From Mycobacterium sp. URHB0044 (GTDB lineage: Bacteria > Actinomycetota > Actinomycetes > Mycobacteriales > Mycobacteriaceae): a stretch of 64,000 nucleotides of DNA. The position numbers and the translations under genes are program-made. The DNA lies in assembly GCF_000620625.1 (NCBI RefSeq), contig NZ_JIAW01000006.1:334590-398589 (forward strand), read 5' to 3'. Within the stretch, counting starts at the first letter, position 1. Each line of letters starts with the position of its first letter. Of this stretch, positions 56,313 to 64,000 are shown one piece after another. The notes beneath the pieces are model-generated. The model did no database searches. It had not been told where the DNA came from and saw nothing but the letters and a program-made list of their open reading frames with translations.

Positions 56313-57437
56313 CTACTGGCCCGCGGCGCGCGGCAACGGATAGTCCGCGGCGTACGGGGCGTAGTCGAGATGCTCGAAGATCGGATCTTCGTCGTCGATT
56401 TCCAGCACGACCGCACCGGGACGGCGCAACCGCGACGGCACGACGTCGAACTCGCTGTCCTGAGTGCTCTCGACCCCGAGCCGCGCCCGCGCCAACCTCT
56501 TCGCGCGACGGCGGCGCACCTGCTCCTCGATGCGGGTCTGGCGGCGCAGATAGCCGAGGTAGAGGACGGTGAACCCGCCGATCGAACCGCACGCCCACCA
56601 CAACGCCGGCAACACGAGGCACGCGGCGGCGGCCGAGGCCACCAGCAGCACCGCCAAGGTCAACAGCATCCGCTTGCGGAAGCGGAACTTCCGCGCGCTC
56701 ACCGCGGCGGCCGTCTTGGACTCGTAGCGCCTGCGCCGCGCCGCGGAGATGGAGTCGGCCGCGTCGAGATCGGCGTCGGACGCCGCTTCCAAACCGGACG
56801 AGTCGTCGACGTACTCGTAGTCGTGTTCCGTGCCGTCTTCTTCGAGTGGCTCGAAGACGTCCGTGGTGTCCTCCGCCTCGAGTTCCGGCGCGACGGCCTC
56901 GGCTTCGGCTTCGAACTGGGGCTCGGGCTCGGATTGGATGGCCTCGTCCGCGTCGACCTCGGAGAGATCGTCGACGGAGAAGGTCCGCGTGTTGTCGTCC
57001 AAGTCCAAGGGCAGCTGCGGGTCCCCGGCGTAGTCCTCGACCGGCCGCGCGTCGGAAACCCCGATCGGCAGTGCACCCGAGTCCTCCTCGACGATGTCCA
57101 CGTCGAGGTAGTCGGGTTCGGTCTGCACGGTGGCGGCAGCCAGCACGACGGGCCGTCGCGCCGCGGCGTCGTCGTGGGCGTCCTCGTCATCCTCGTCGAG
57201 GTCGTCGTCCAGGTCGTCTTCGGAATGTCGCCAGTGGGGATCGCTGTAGTGGCCGGCGGCCGGACCGGTGCGGCGGAGCAACCGCGACGCGCGCCCGGTG
57301 TTGAGCACGCGGGTGGCCAGGGCGACGTCACTGGTGCGACGCACGGTGTCCCGCTTGCTGATCAACATCGGAACGAGCACGAAGAGCCAGAGCACGACGA
57401 GTGAAATCCACAGGAGGGATTGGGGGATGCTTGGCAT
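56313..57437 (-). CDS. glpR: GlpR/SepX-type divisome membrane protein (Rv0996-like)
   Basis: The product is 374 aa. One N-terminal helix (LLWISLVVLWLFVLVPMLI), a long very acidic disordered region (about 70-235), then two helices (about 256-295) and a basic C-terminal segment RRRRAKRLARARLG. This is the recalled layout of Rv0996, of the Streptomyces cell-division protein SepX and of corynebacterial GlpR, the membrane receptor of the gephyrin-like protein Glp. A MoeA-like gene, the probable Glp, lies just upstream in the same order. AAAGGAG precedes the ATG. Confidence 0.8.
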   Translation of the reverse strand: MPSIPQSLLWISLVVLWLFVLVPMLISKRDTVRRTSDVALATRVLNTGRASRLLRRTGPAAGHYSDPHWRHSEDDLDDDLDEDDEDAHDDAAARRPVVLAAATVQTEPDYLDVDIVEEDSGALPIGVSDARPVEDYAGDPQLPLDLDDNTRTFSVDDLSEVDADEAIQSEPEPQFEAEAEAVAPELEAEDTTDVFEPLEEDGTEHDYEYVDDSSGLEAASDADLDAADSISAARRRRYESKTAAAVSARKFRFRKRMLLTLAVLLVASAAAACLVLPALWWACGSIGGFTVLYLGYLRRQTRIEEQVRRRRAKRLARARLGVESTQDSEFDVVPSRLRRPGAVVLEIDDEDPIFEHLDYAPYAADYPLPRAAGQ

Positions 57438-57571
57438 GTCGCCGGCTCCTTTCCCCTTCAGGCTAGGTCTGTGACCAGCGCACCCGGGGGCGACGCGCCG
57501 AGGTCAATTACACACCTGTAATTCACCAGTGACAAGCACATTAGCCCCACAAGTCACATCTGCAACAGCAC

Positions 57572-58225
57572 TCACGCCCAGGCGGCGCGGCCCGCACGGA
57601 CCAGACGTGACGTCGCCGACCCCTCGAGCTCCTCGACCGTGATCGCCACCAGAAGGTGATCGCGCCACGCTCCGTCGACCTCCAGGTAGCGCTTCAACAA
57701 CCCCTCTTCACGGAATCCGACCTTGGCCAGCACCGCCCGGCTGGCGGCGTTCTCGGGCCGCACCGTCGCCTCGATGCGGTGCAACATCACCGGCCCGAGG
57801 CCATGGTCCAATCCAAGGGCGAGCGCGGCCGTCGCCACCCCACCACCGGTCACCGACTTCGCGACCCAATAGCCGATCCACGCCGAGCGCAGCGCCCCGT
57901 GCGTGACGTTCCCGATGGTGAGCTGCCCGCAAAACTCACCGTCCAGTTCGATCACATACGGCAGCATCCGTCCGCGGCGCGCTTCGGACCGCAGCCCCGA
58001 GCAGATCGACGGCCACGACGAAATGGCATGCCGCACTTCCCAATTCACCTCGGCGACCGGCTCCCACGGCTCGAGATGCGCACGGTCACCGAGTCGCAGA
58101 CGGCTCCACTGGGCGCCGTCGCGCAGCCGGACCGGCCGCAGTCGCACCAGTCCGGCCCGCACCCGAATAGGCCCGACCGGTTTGGGCCAACCCGGATGGA
58201 TGGACGACGAGCGCAGAAAGCTCAC
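57572..58225 (-). CDS. rimJ: GNAT acetyltransferase, RimJ-like
   Basis: The product is 217 aa. GLVRLRPVRLRDGAQWSRLR begins the GNAT fold, and GYWVAKSVTGGGVATAALAL is the acetyl-CoA-binding segment; RIEATVRPENAASRAVLAKVGF is the RimJ/RimL motif B. RimJ-like enzymes acetylate the N-termini of ribosomal proteins or other targets. It corresponds to M. tuberculosis Rv0995, between moeA and glpR; the gap to the moeA stop is 15 bp. GTG start. Confidence 0.85.
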   Translation of the reverse strand: MSFLRSSSIHPGWPKPVGPIRVRAGLVRLRPVRLRDGAQWSRLRLGDRAHLEPWEPVAEVNWEVRHAISSWPSICSGLRSEARRGRMLPYVIELDGEFCGQLTIGNVTHGALRSAWIGYWVAKSVTGGGVATAALALGLDHGLGPVMLHRIEATVRPENAASRAVLAKVGFREEGLLKRYLEVDGAWRDHLLVAITVEELEGSATSRLVRAGRAAWA

Positions 58226-58240
58226 GCACCGCTCCGTCCG

Positions 58241-59500
58241 TCAGCCACGTTGGGCCAGGAAGGCTACGTCGACGATCTCACCGGTGCGGACCTGCTCGGC
58301 CTCGCTGGGGACGATCACCAGACAGTTCGCCTCGGCGAGCGTGGCCAGCAGATGCGACGAGGCGCCGGGCGCGCCGCCGAGCGCCTGCACCAGATACTCT
58401 CCGGTGTCCTGGTCGCGCATCAGCTGCCCGCGCAGGTATCCGGTGCGCCCGGCCACCGAACTGATCGGCGACAACGTGCGCGCCTGCACGACACGCCGCA
58501 ACGGCTGCCGCTTGCCGAGCGACATCCGGATCAACGGCCGCACCATCACCTCGAACACCACCAGCGCGCTGACCGGATTGGCGGGCAACAGGAACACCGG
58601 AACGCCGTCGCGACCCAGCTGTCCGAACCCCTGCACCGAACCGGGATGCATCGCGATGCGGGCGACCTCCATGTCCCCCAGCTCGGAGAGCACCGCACGC
58701 ACGCCCTCGGCCGCCGCCCCACCGACACCGCCGGCAATCACCACCACCTCGGCGCGGCTGAGCTGGCCCTCCACGACGTCGCGCAGCTCCGTGGATTCGG
58801 TGTCGACGATGCCGACGCGATTCACCTCGGCTCCGGCGTCGCGACCGGCCGCCGCCAACGCATACGAGTTGACGTCGTAGACCTGACCGTTGCCCGGTGT
58901 GCGGGAGATGTCGACCAGTTCCCCGCCGACGCACATCACCGACAGCCGCGGCCTCGGGTGCACGAGGACGCGTTCGCGGCCGACCGCGGCCAGCAGGCCG
59001 ACCTGGGCCGCCCCGATGATCGTCCCCGCACGCACCGCGACGTCGCCGGGCTGGACGTCGTCGCCCGTGCGCCGGACGTAGGCGCCCGACCGCACGCTGC
59101 GCAGGACGCGCACCCGAGACTCGCCGCCATCGGTCCAGCGCAGCGGCAACACCGCGTCGGCAAGGGTGGGCATCGGCGCGCCCGTCTGCACCCGGGCCGC
59201 CTGACGCGGTTGCAGGCGACTCGGCGTGCGCGTGCCCGCCTCGATGAGGCCCATCACGGGAAGGCTGACCTCGCGGTCGCCCGCCTCGTCGGCATCGTCA
59301 CCGGGGTCGACGCCAAGGACGTCGACGCTGCGGACGGCGTACCCGTCGATGGCGGCCTGATCGAAGCCGGGCAGCGGCCGTTCGGTGACGACTTCCTCGG
59401 CGCACATCAACCCCTGCGCCTCGGCAATGGCCACTCGCACCGGCCTCGGAGCCACCGCGGCAGCGGCTACCCGAGCCTGTTGCTCCTCCACCGAACGCAC
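58241..59500 (-). CDS. glp: MoeA/gephyrin-like protein with degraded catalytic motifs (Glp-like)
   Basis: The product is 419 aa with the MoeA fold: FDQAAIDGYAVRS near the N-terminus, QTGAPMPTLADAVLPL, and the central MoCF-binding domain. The usual molybdopterin motifs are altered: TGDEL is CVGGEL (191-195), SGGVSVG is AGGVGGAAAEG (256-266), and LPGNPVSA is LPANPVSA (305-312). This fits corynebacterial Glp, a MoeA-like cell-division partner of FtsZ and GlpR, more than a working molybdenum transferase. Same operon direction as galU and rimJ. GTG start at 59500. Confidence 0.8.
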   Translation of the reverse strand: MRSVEEQQARVAAAAVAPRPVRVAIAEAQGLMCAEEVVTERPLPGFDQAAIDGYAVRSVDVLGVDPGDDADEAGDREVSLPVMGLIEAGTRTPSRLQPRQAARVQTGAPMPTLADAVLPLRWTDGGESRVRVLRSVRSGAYVRRTGDDVQPGDVAVRAGTIIGAAQVGLLAAVGRERVLVHPRPRLSVMCVGGELVDISRTPGNGQVYDVNSYALAAAGRDAGAEVNRVGIVDTESTELRDVVEGQLSRAEVVVIAGGVGGAAAEGVRAVLSELGDMEVARIAMHPGSVQGFGQLGRDGVPVFLLPANPVSALVVFEVMVRPLIRMSLGKRQPLRRVVQARTLSPISSVAGRTGYLRGQLMRDQDTGEYLVQALGGAPGASSHLLATLAEANCLVIVPSEAEQVRTGEIVDVAFLAQRG

Positions 59501-59552
59501 AGTGCGCCTTTCTGCAGTCCCGTGGCCCGCGGCGCGCCTGTCAGTGCCGTGA

Positions 59553-60467
59553 TCAGCGTGCGCCCAGCCCTAGTCGCTCGACCAACCAGCGCCGCAACTC
59601 CGGCCCGTAGTCGTCGCGTTCCAACGCAAAGTCAACCGCAGCCTTCAGGTAGCCGCCGGGATTTCCCAGGTCGTGTCGAGAACCACGATGCACCACGACG
59701 TGGACCGGATGACCTTCCTCGATCAGCAGGGCGATCGCGTCGGTCAGCTGAATCTCGCCTCCGACGCCCGGCTTCACGCGCCGCAGCGCGTCGAAGATGG
59801 CGCGGTCCAGAACGTAGCGACCCGCAGCGGCGTAGGGCGACGGGGCGTCCTCGGCCTTCGGCTTCTCCACCATTCCCTTGACGCGCAACACGTTTGGGTT
59901 TGCGGCGTCCGGCACCACCTCGACGTCGAAGACGCCGTAGGCACTGATCTCGTTCTCCGGTACCTCGATGGCGCACAGCACCGTACCGCCGCGCTTGGCC
60001 CGCACCTTCGACATGGTCTCGAGCACCCCGGTCGGCAGGACCAGGTCGTCGGGCAACAGCACCGCGATCGCGTCCTCGTCGGGCAGCAGCTTCTCTTCGA
60101 CGCAGCCGATGGCATGGCCGAGGCCGAGCGGCTCGCGTTGAACCACCGATTCGACCTTGATCAGTGCGGACGCCCGGCGCACCTTCTCCAGCATCACGTG
60201 CTTGCCGCGGGCCTCCAGCGTGCCCTCCAGGATCAGGTCCTGGACGAAGTGCGCGACCACGCCGTCCTTGCCTTCGGAGGTCACGATGATCAGGCGTTCG
60301 CCACCGGCTTCGGCAGCCTCAGCGGCCACCAGTTCGATTCCGGGAGTGTCGACGACCGGCAGCAACTCCTTCGGCACCGTCTTGGTCGCCGGCAGGAACC
60401 GCGTCCCCAGACCGGCGGCGGGAACGACCGCCGTGCGCGGAATCGGTACCTCGGCCGTTGTCGTCAT
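59553..60467 (-). CDS. galU: UTP-glucose-1-phosphate uridylyltransferase GalU
   Basis: The product is 304 aa and makes UDP-glucose for cell-envelope polysaccharides, trehalose and galactan precursors. Nucleotidyl-transferase signature AAGLGTRFLPATKTVPKE (residues 17-34), then IEVVAAEAAEAG, QREPLGLGHAIGC, LLPDDLVL and VEKPKAEDAPS. Upstream of glp by 52 bp on the same strand; divergent from the 5-formyl-THF cyclo-ligase gene. Confidence 0.95.
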   Translation of the reverse strand: MTTTAEVPIPRTAVVPAAGLGTRFLPATKTVPKELLPVVDTPGIELVAAEAAEAGGERLIIVTSEGKDGVVAHFVQDLILEGTLEARGKHVMLEKVRRASALIKVESVVQREPLGLGHAIGCVEEKLLPDEDAIAVLLPDDLVLPTGVLETMSKVRAKRGGTVLCAIEVPENEISAYGVFDVEVVPDAANPNVLRVKGMVEKPKAEDAPSPYAAAGRYVLDRAIFDALRRVKPGVGGEIQLTDAIALLIEEGHPVHVVVHRGSRHDLGNPGGYLKAAVDFALERDDYGPELRRWLVERLGLGAR

Positions 60468-60550
60468 CGTTCACACCCTAACGTCAACGCCCCTGTTGGA
60501 CCCTTCGAGCCCGACATGTCCGGCCAAGGTCCGTCGCCGGATGTCATGGT

Positions 60551-61150
60551 GTGTTCGTGGATCGGACGACGAAGGCGGAATTCCGCAGGACGGTGCTGGC
60601 GGCACGTCGCCTGACTTCGCCCGAGCAACGGCGCGCGGAGGCTGATGCGCTGCGCGAACACCTCCCCGCACTGGTGTGCGCCGGGCAGACCGTCTGCGCC
60701 TACGTGCCGGTGGGTTCCGAACCCGGTTCGCCGGCCATGCTCGATGCGCTGGTGGCGCTCGGCACGCGTGTTCTCCTGCCGGTGGCCCGCGAGGACGAGG
60801 CGGGCGTGCCGCAGCCGTTGCAATGGGGCGAGTACCGCAGCGACACTCTGGTCGACGCCCCTTTTTCGCTGCGCGAGCCCGCGCAGCCCTTCCTGGACGC
60901 CGAAACCGTCGCGGCCGCGGCGGTGATCCTCGTCCCGGCGCTGGCGGTGGACCTGGCCGGCGTTCGGCTGGGCCGCGGCGCCGGCTTCTACGACCGGTCG
61001 CTGGGGTGGGCGGACCCGGCCGCGAAGCTGGTCGCGGTGGTCCGGGACGACGAGTTGGTCGACTGGCTGCCCGGCGAGGAGCACGACGTGCGGATGACGC
61101 ACGCCCTCACGCCCGCGCGAGGCCTCGTCACGCTCGGTGAGGGCGACTAA
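60551..61150 (+). CDS. 5-formyltetrahydrofolate cyclo-ligase
   Basis: The product is about 199 aa and converts 5-formyl-THF to 5,10-methenyl-THF with ATP. The folate/ATP-binding C-terminal motif is VRLGRGAGFYDRSLGW; TKAEFRRTVLAARR opens the family. It corresponds to M. tuberculosis Rv0992c. Start is GTG at 60551 or 60557; no strong ribosome site is visible. The stop overlaps the convergent HNH nuclease stop by 4 bp. Confidence 0.88.
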   Translation: MFVDRTTKAEFRRTVLAARRLTSPEQRRAEADALREHLPALVCAGQTVCAYVPVGSEPGSPAMLDALVALGTRVLLPVAREDEAGVPQPLQWGEYRSDTLVDAPFSLREPAQPFLDAETVAAAAVILVPALAVDLAGVRLGRGAGFYDRSLGWADPAAKLVAVVRDDELVDWLPGEEHDVRMTHALTPARGLVTLGEGD

Positions 61151-61842
61151 CAGCTGGCGAGCACCTCGGCCATCGCCCGACTCTCCTTCTCCGAGACCCA
61201 CAGTCCGTAGGCGGTCTTCACCGCAACCTGACGGCCGACGAATTCGCAGCGATATCCGACGTTCGGCGGCAGCCAACTCGCCGCGTCGCGAAAAGCCTTG
61301 TCGAAGTTGCCCCGAGCGCTTACGGCCAGCAGGTTGCGCGGATCGTTCGCGAAGTCGCGGCGGCGCTGAGCGTCCCAGTCGCGGGCGCCCTTGTACCAGG
61401 CGTCGGCCAGCGATACGACGTGGTCCACCTGCACGGCGTCGGAGGTGGTTGGCCCGCGGACGAACGCGATGGTCTCGCCGCGGTAGGGATCGTGCAGCGT
61501 GCCGCTCTGCGCGAAGCAGGTGCCGGGCCGCACGACGAGGTCCGCCAGGTCGCGGCGCAGGACGTCGTCGCGGGTGTTGCAGCCGTTGTGGCCGAGTTCG
61601 ACGTCGACGTCGTCGCTCCATGCTTCGCCGAACCGGGACCGCGCGAAGTCGCGGTGCTGGTCCCAGCCCTTCACCGGCAGCCGACGTAGGTCCGCTCTGA
61701 CCTGGTCGTATTCGACCGCCCCGTGGGACGACGGCGCACCGGATGGCAGCGCAGACGTCGAGTCCGAGCGGACGTGGAGCCAGACGGACACGGCGACGGT
61801 GATCGCGACGATCGCGGCCAAAACGGGAATGACGCGGCCCAC
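61147..61842 (-). CDS. secreted or membrane-anchored HNH endonuclease-family protein (GmrSD C-terminal/DUF1524-like)
   Basis: The product is 231 aa: an N-terminal signal/anchor (VIPVLAAIVAITVAVSVWL), then a domain with a Cys pair (HNGCNTRDD, PGTCFAQ) and the HNH core QVDHVVSLADAWYKGA, FANDPRNLLAVSARGN with DxHxxN-like residues. These secreted nucleases occur widely in actinobacteria and may digest extracellular DNA. It lies between 5-FCL (convergent) and FmdB (divergent). Confidence 0.82.
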   Translation of the reverse strand: MGRVIPVLAAIVAITVAVSVWLHVRSDSTSALPSGAPSSHGAVEYDQVRADLRRLPVKGWDQHRDFARSRFGEAWSDDVDVELGHNGCNTRDDVLRRDLADLVVRPGTCFAQSGTLHDPYRGETIAFVRGPTTSDAVQVDHVVSLADAWYKGARDWDAQRRRDFANDPRNLLAVSARGNFDKAFRDAASWLPPNVGYRCEFVGRQVAVKTAYGLWVSEKESRAMAEVLASC

Positions 61843-61904
61843 GTAGCGGTTCTAGCACTTGCGCCGGTAGAGTGCTAAGAAGTTTGACCACCTCGGAGGT
61901 TTCA

Positions 61905-62300
61905 GTGCCGACCTATTCCTACGCTTGTACCGACTGCGACAACCGTTTCGACGCAGTCCAAGCGTTCACCGACGATGCGCTGACCACGTGCCCCAAGTGC
62001 TCCGGACGGCTGCGCAAGCTGTTCGGCTCCGTGGGAGTCGTGTTCAAGGGCAGCGGTTTCTACCGCACCGACAGCCGCGAGGCCGCGAAGACTGCGAGCA
62101 GCGCTTCGTCCAACGGTTCGGCGAAGAGCAGCGAGTCGGCGGGCACGTCCTCGTCCTCCTCCTCGGACTCGTCGAGCTCCGGCTCGTCTAGCTCCGGCTC
62201 GTCTAGCTCCGGCTCGTCGAGCTCTTCGAGTTCCAGCTCGTCGAACGGATCGAGCTCGAGTTCGTCCAGCAGCGCCGCCCCCGCGGCCGCCAGCTCGTAG
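61905..62300 (+). CDS. FmdB-family zinc ribbon protein with Ser-rich tail
   Basis: The product is 131 aa. The first 55 residues are a FmdB zinc ribbon (YACTDCDNRFD and TTCPKCSGRLRK) followed by FGSVGVVFKGSGFYRTDSR. The tail from about residue 60 is almost only Ser with Gly/Ala/Asn, built from about 15-bp DNA repeats. It corresponds to M. tuberculosis Rv0991c, a redox-active chaperone-like protein (recalled). GTG start at 61905 with CGGAGG upstream. Confidence 0.88.
   Translation: MPTYSYACTDCDNRFDAVQAFTDDALTTCPKCSGRLRKLFGSVGVVFKGSGFYRTDSREAAKTASSASSNGSAKSSESAGTSSSSSSDSSSSGSSSSGSSSSGSSSSSSSSSSNGSSSSSSSSAAPAAASS
62170..62250. repeat. tandem 15-bp repeats in fmdB tail
   Basis: Repeated units of the kind AGCTCCGGCTCGTCT/G encode SSGSS; the unit occurs at least four times with small changes. 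The count is likely variable between strains. Confidence 0.65.
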
Positions 62301-62368
62301 CGGAAGTTATCCACAGGCCCGTCGGCCGCTGGGCGTCGATCGGCCGCTCGCCCACTTAACGTGGGCGC

Positions 62369-63034
62369 ATGGGGGAATCACTCAATCCCACGCCGGCCAG
62401 TCGGCTCGCGCAGGCGTTGCGGCCGGACTGGACCCGAACCACGGCGGCCCGTCGCGTCGCCGCCGGAGCCCTCGTCGTGCTGGCCGGCGTGGCCGCGCTG
62501 AGGCCGGATCCGGCTGACGGACGCGCCGACGTCGTCGTCTTCGCCCATGACCTGGCGCCAGGCGTCGAGCTCACCGCAGCCGACGTGCGCGTCGAATCAC
62601 GTTCGGTACCAACCATTCCCGACGGCTCTCAACGTGATCCGTCCGCACTGGTGGGGTCCACACTGGCCGGACCCGCGCGTCGCGGTGAGGTGATCACCGA
62701 CGTCAGACTCCTCAGTCCCCGACTCGCGGAGGCCACCGCCGGACCCGACGCGCGGGTGGTGCCGCTCCGGCTCGCCGACGCCGCCCTGCTCGACCTCATT
62801 CGCCCCGGTGACGTAGTCGACGTGCTGGCCGCAGCTGACGTGCCACCGGGCGGGTCCAGCGACGAGCAACCGCAAGTGGTGGCGACCAACGCCGTCGTCG
62901 TCCTGGTGTCGGAAGGCGTCACGTCACCTGGTCGTGGCGACGACAGGGTGGTTCTGGTGGCGCTGCCCGCTCACGCGGCGAACCAGGTGGCGGGCGCGTC
63001 GTTGACGCAAGCCGTGACACTCACCCTGCACTGA
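62369..63034 (+). CDS. SAF-domain/CpaB-like secreted or membrane protein
   Basis: The product is 221 aa: a cytoplasmic N-terminus, one hydrophobic segment (VAAGALVVLAGVAAL), then a SAF domain (VVFAHDLAPGVELTAADVRV, ALVGSTLAGPARRGEVIT) and an RcpC/CpaB-type region (VVPLRLADAALLDLIRPGDVVDVLAA). CpaB/RcpC proteins work in Flp-pilus assembly, but no tad/cpa genes are near. The ATG at 62369 lacks a strong ribosome site. Confidence 0.78.
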   Translation: MGESLNPTPASRLAQALRPDWTRTTAARRVAAGALVVLAGVAALRPDPADGRADVVVFAHDLAPGVELTAADVRVESRSVPTIPDGSQRDPSALVGSTLAGPARRGEVITDVRLLSPRLAEATAGPDARVVPLRLADAALLDLIRPGDVVDVLAAADVPPGGSSDEQPQVVATNAVVVLVSEGVTSPGRGDDRVVLVALPAHAANQVAGASLTQAVTLTLH

Positions 63035-63037
63035 ATG

Positions 63038-63238
63038 TCATTGCGGGGGTGCGGGAACCACTGTGGTGGTCGGCGCCGCGGCGCCGTGCCCGATCGCGTC
63101 CATCACCATGTCGGCCAGCTCGTCGGACGTCGACCCAGGCGGCGCAGGCGGCGGGGTGGACGGCTGAGCGTTCGCGGTTCCTCCCGCCAGGCCGAAAACG
63201 CCAATCAGCACCAGCACGGCGGACACCAGCAACCGCAT
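63038..63238 (-). CDS. small secreted Pro-rich protein
   Basis: The product is about 66 aa: a signal peptide (MRLLVSAVLVLIGVFGLAGG, cleavage near ANA-QPS), a Pro-rich stretch (PSTPPPAPPGS), a short helix (SDELADMVMDAIGH) and a Val/Pro tail. Convergent with the SAF gene, 3 bp apart. ATG 63238 or GTG 63244. Family not recognised. Confidence 0.55.
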   Translation of the reverse strand: MRLLVSAVLVLIGVFGLAGGTANAQPSTPPPAPPGSTSDELADMVMDAIGHGAAAPTTTVVPAPPQ

Positions 63239-63378
63239 CGTCACTCGCTCGCTCCAGATCGTCTATGCATGAACGGATTTCCTCGAAAGCTAGCACCGTA
63301 CTGGACGCCGCGCACGATCGGCCGGGCTAACGTTGCACGTCTGGACAACCACACGTCACGCACGGAAGGAATCCACTC

Positions 63379-63828
63379 GTGTTGAAGGGCTTCAAGGAGT
63401 TTCTCGCTCGGGGCAACATCATCGACCTTTCGGTCGCGGTGGTCATCGGCACCGCGTTCACCGCACTGGTCACCAAGTTCACCGAGAGCGTCATCCAGCC
63501 GCTGATCGACCGAGTGGGCGCCGGCGGCGACTCGGACTATGGCGTCCTGAAGATCGGCATCGGCGGCGGCGAGACCATCGACCTCAACGTTCTGCTCTCT
63601 GCCGCCATCAACTTCATCCTCGTCGCGGCGGTCGTCTACTTCTTCGTCGTCATGCCGTACAACCGGCTGCGCAAGAAGGGCGAAGTGGAGCAGGCTCAGG
63701 ACACCGAGTTGAGTCTGCTGACCGAGATCCGCAATCTGTTGGCGGACGGTGGCAGCGGCAAGCACGTCACGGGCCCCGGCACCGGGCCCTCCCCCGACAC
63801 GGCCGAGACGACGAGCGCCGACAAGTAA
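63379..63828 (+). CDS. mscL: large-conductance mechanosensitive channel MscL
   Basis: The product is 149 aa. N-terminal helix and first transmembrane segment [33 protein letters not shown]; the second is [20 protein letters not shown]; the C-terminal helix is charged. It opens at near-lytic tension. GTG start at 63379 after GGAAGGA. In M. tuberculosis mscL is Rv0985c at the corresponding place. Followed by a strong hairpin. Confidence 0.95.
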   Translation: MLKGFKEFLARGNIIDLSVAVVIGTAFTALVTKFTESVIQPLIDRVGAGGDSDYGVLKIGIGGGETIDLNVLLSAAINFILVAAVVYFFVVMPYNRLRKKGEVEQAQDTELSLLTEIRNLLADGGSGKHVTGPGTGPSPDTAETTSADK

Positions 63829-63841
63829 CGGGCCCAAACGA

Positions 63842-63871
63842 AGCAGCCCCCGGCCGAAGCCGGGGGCTGCT
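63842..63871. terminator. strong hairpin between mscL and MspA-family porin gene
   Basis: AGCAGCCCCCGGC (63842-63854) and its exact complement GCCGGGGGCTGCT (63859-63871) form a 13-bp stem with loop CGAA. No U-tract; lies between convergent stops at 63828 and 63890, so it can serve both strands. Confidence 0.7.
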
Positions 63872-63889
63872 CGCGTTCAACCAGGGTGG

Positions 63890-64000
63890 TTAGTTCATGT
63901 TCCAGGGCTCGCCGTAGGTGGTGACGCTGTCACCGGCCTTGGAGATGAGCCGGGCGAACGGACGCAGCAGCACGCCACCGGCAGCACCGGTCACCGTGCC
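63890..64000 (-). CDS. MspA-family porin, C-terminal fragment
   Basis: The window holds only the last 36 codons. They read GTVTGAAGGVLLRPFARLIS..AGDSVTTYGEPWNMN-stop, nearly identical to the recalled C-terminus of M. smegmatis MspA-type porins (outer-membrane octameric channel). The stop is TAA at 63890-63892. Which paralogue (MspA-D) cannot be told. Its presence points to a fast-growing mycobacterium. Confidence 0.85.
   Translation of the reverse strand, partial: GTVTGAAGGVLLRPFARLISKAGDSVTTYGEPWNMN

Noticed and set aside
63379..63828. A moaB2 gene expected next to mscL, as in M. tuberculosis
   Set aside because: The convergent gene at the right edge ends with the MspA-type porin C-terminus, not with MoaB.

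Overview
The window is a high-GC actinobacterial chromosome segment from a mycobacterium, most likely a fast-growing Mycolicibacterium. The evidence is an MspA-type porin C-terminus at the right edge, an antigen-85 mycolyltransferase, MmpS/MmpL, RpfB, a UsfY-like protein with SigF-type promoters, LpqN/LpqT- and DUF5642-type lipoproteins, a wax-ester synthase, and a gene order that matches (inverted) the M. tuberculosis rv0985c-rv1013 neighbourhood as I remember it. All function calls come from reading the sequence and from recalled family knowledge; no database search was run.

Layout. 0-3.8 kb: an MFS exporter and a MocR-type regulator (cut by the left edge) with a palindromic upstream region, then a small secreted protein, a short NAD-dependent epimerase and a LOG-family protein. 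3.8-20 kb: conserved core with pks16-like acyl-AMP ligase, ispE, rpfB-ksgA, tatD, metG, pabB, rsmI and pmt. It is interrupted by a non-RD Ser/Thr kinase plus asparagine permease set between ksgA and ispE, and by an ECF41-type sigma factor with its oxidoreductase between metG and pabB. 20-31 kb: AbiEi/DUF559-like protein, arcA, soxR, an AlkB-like dioxygenase, two lipoproteins, an Ntn amidohydrolase, a three-gene lipoprotein/membrane/Spo0M-like set, a mycolyltransferase, a shikimate-dehydrogenase-like enzyme and the cAMP-controlled lysine acetyltransferase.

31-56 kb looks like an accessory block ending at a tRNA-Ala(CGC) gene. It holds a MarR-MmpS-MmpL operon with an operator palindrome; a stress cluster (DUF6328, STAS, UsfY, a small acidic protein, a DJ-1/PfpI protein and membrane proteins) with several SigF-like promoters; a HAD phosphatase, MscS and topoisomerase IB; an isochorismatase and an alpha/beta hydrolase; a wax-ester synthase beside a ketoacyl synthase that lacks its catalytic residues; an arsenic/metal system in two halves (ArsR/CadI and ArsR-AqpS-ArsC) around a Rieske oxygenase/reductase/TetR cluster; a DUF4185 secreted protein; and a cyclase-ATPase.

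56-64 kb returns to conserved core: tRNA-Ala, a GlpR/SepX-type divisome membrane protein, rimJ, a MoeA-like protein with degraded active-site motifs (Glp-like), galU, 5-formyl-THF cyclo-ligase, a secreted HNH nuclease, an FmdB zinc ribbon with a repeat-built Ser tail, a SAF-domain protein, mscL and the porin end. Two copies of an approximately 112-bp hairpin element with imperfect terminal inverted repeats lie 30 kb apart, at 19.9 and 49.8 kb.
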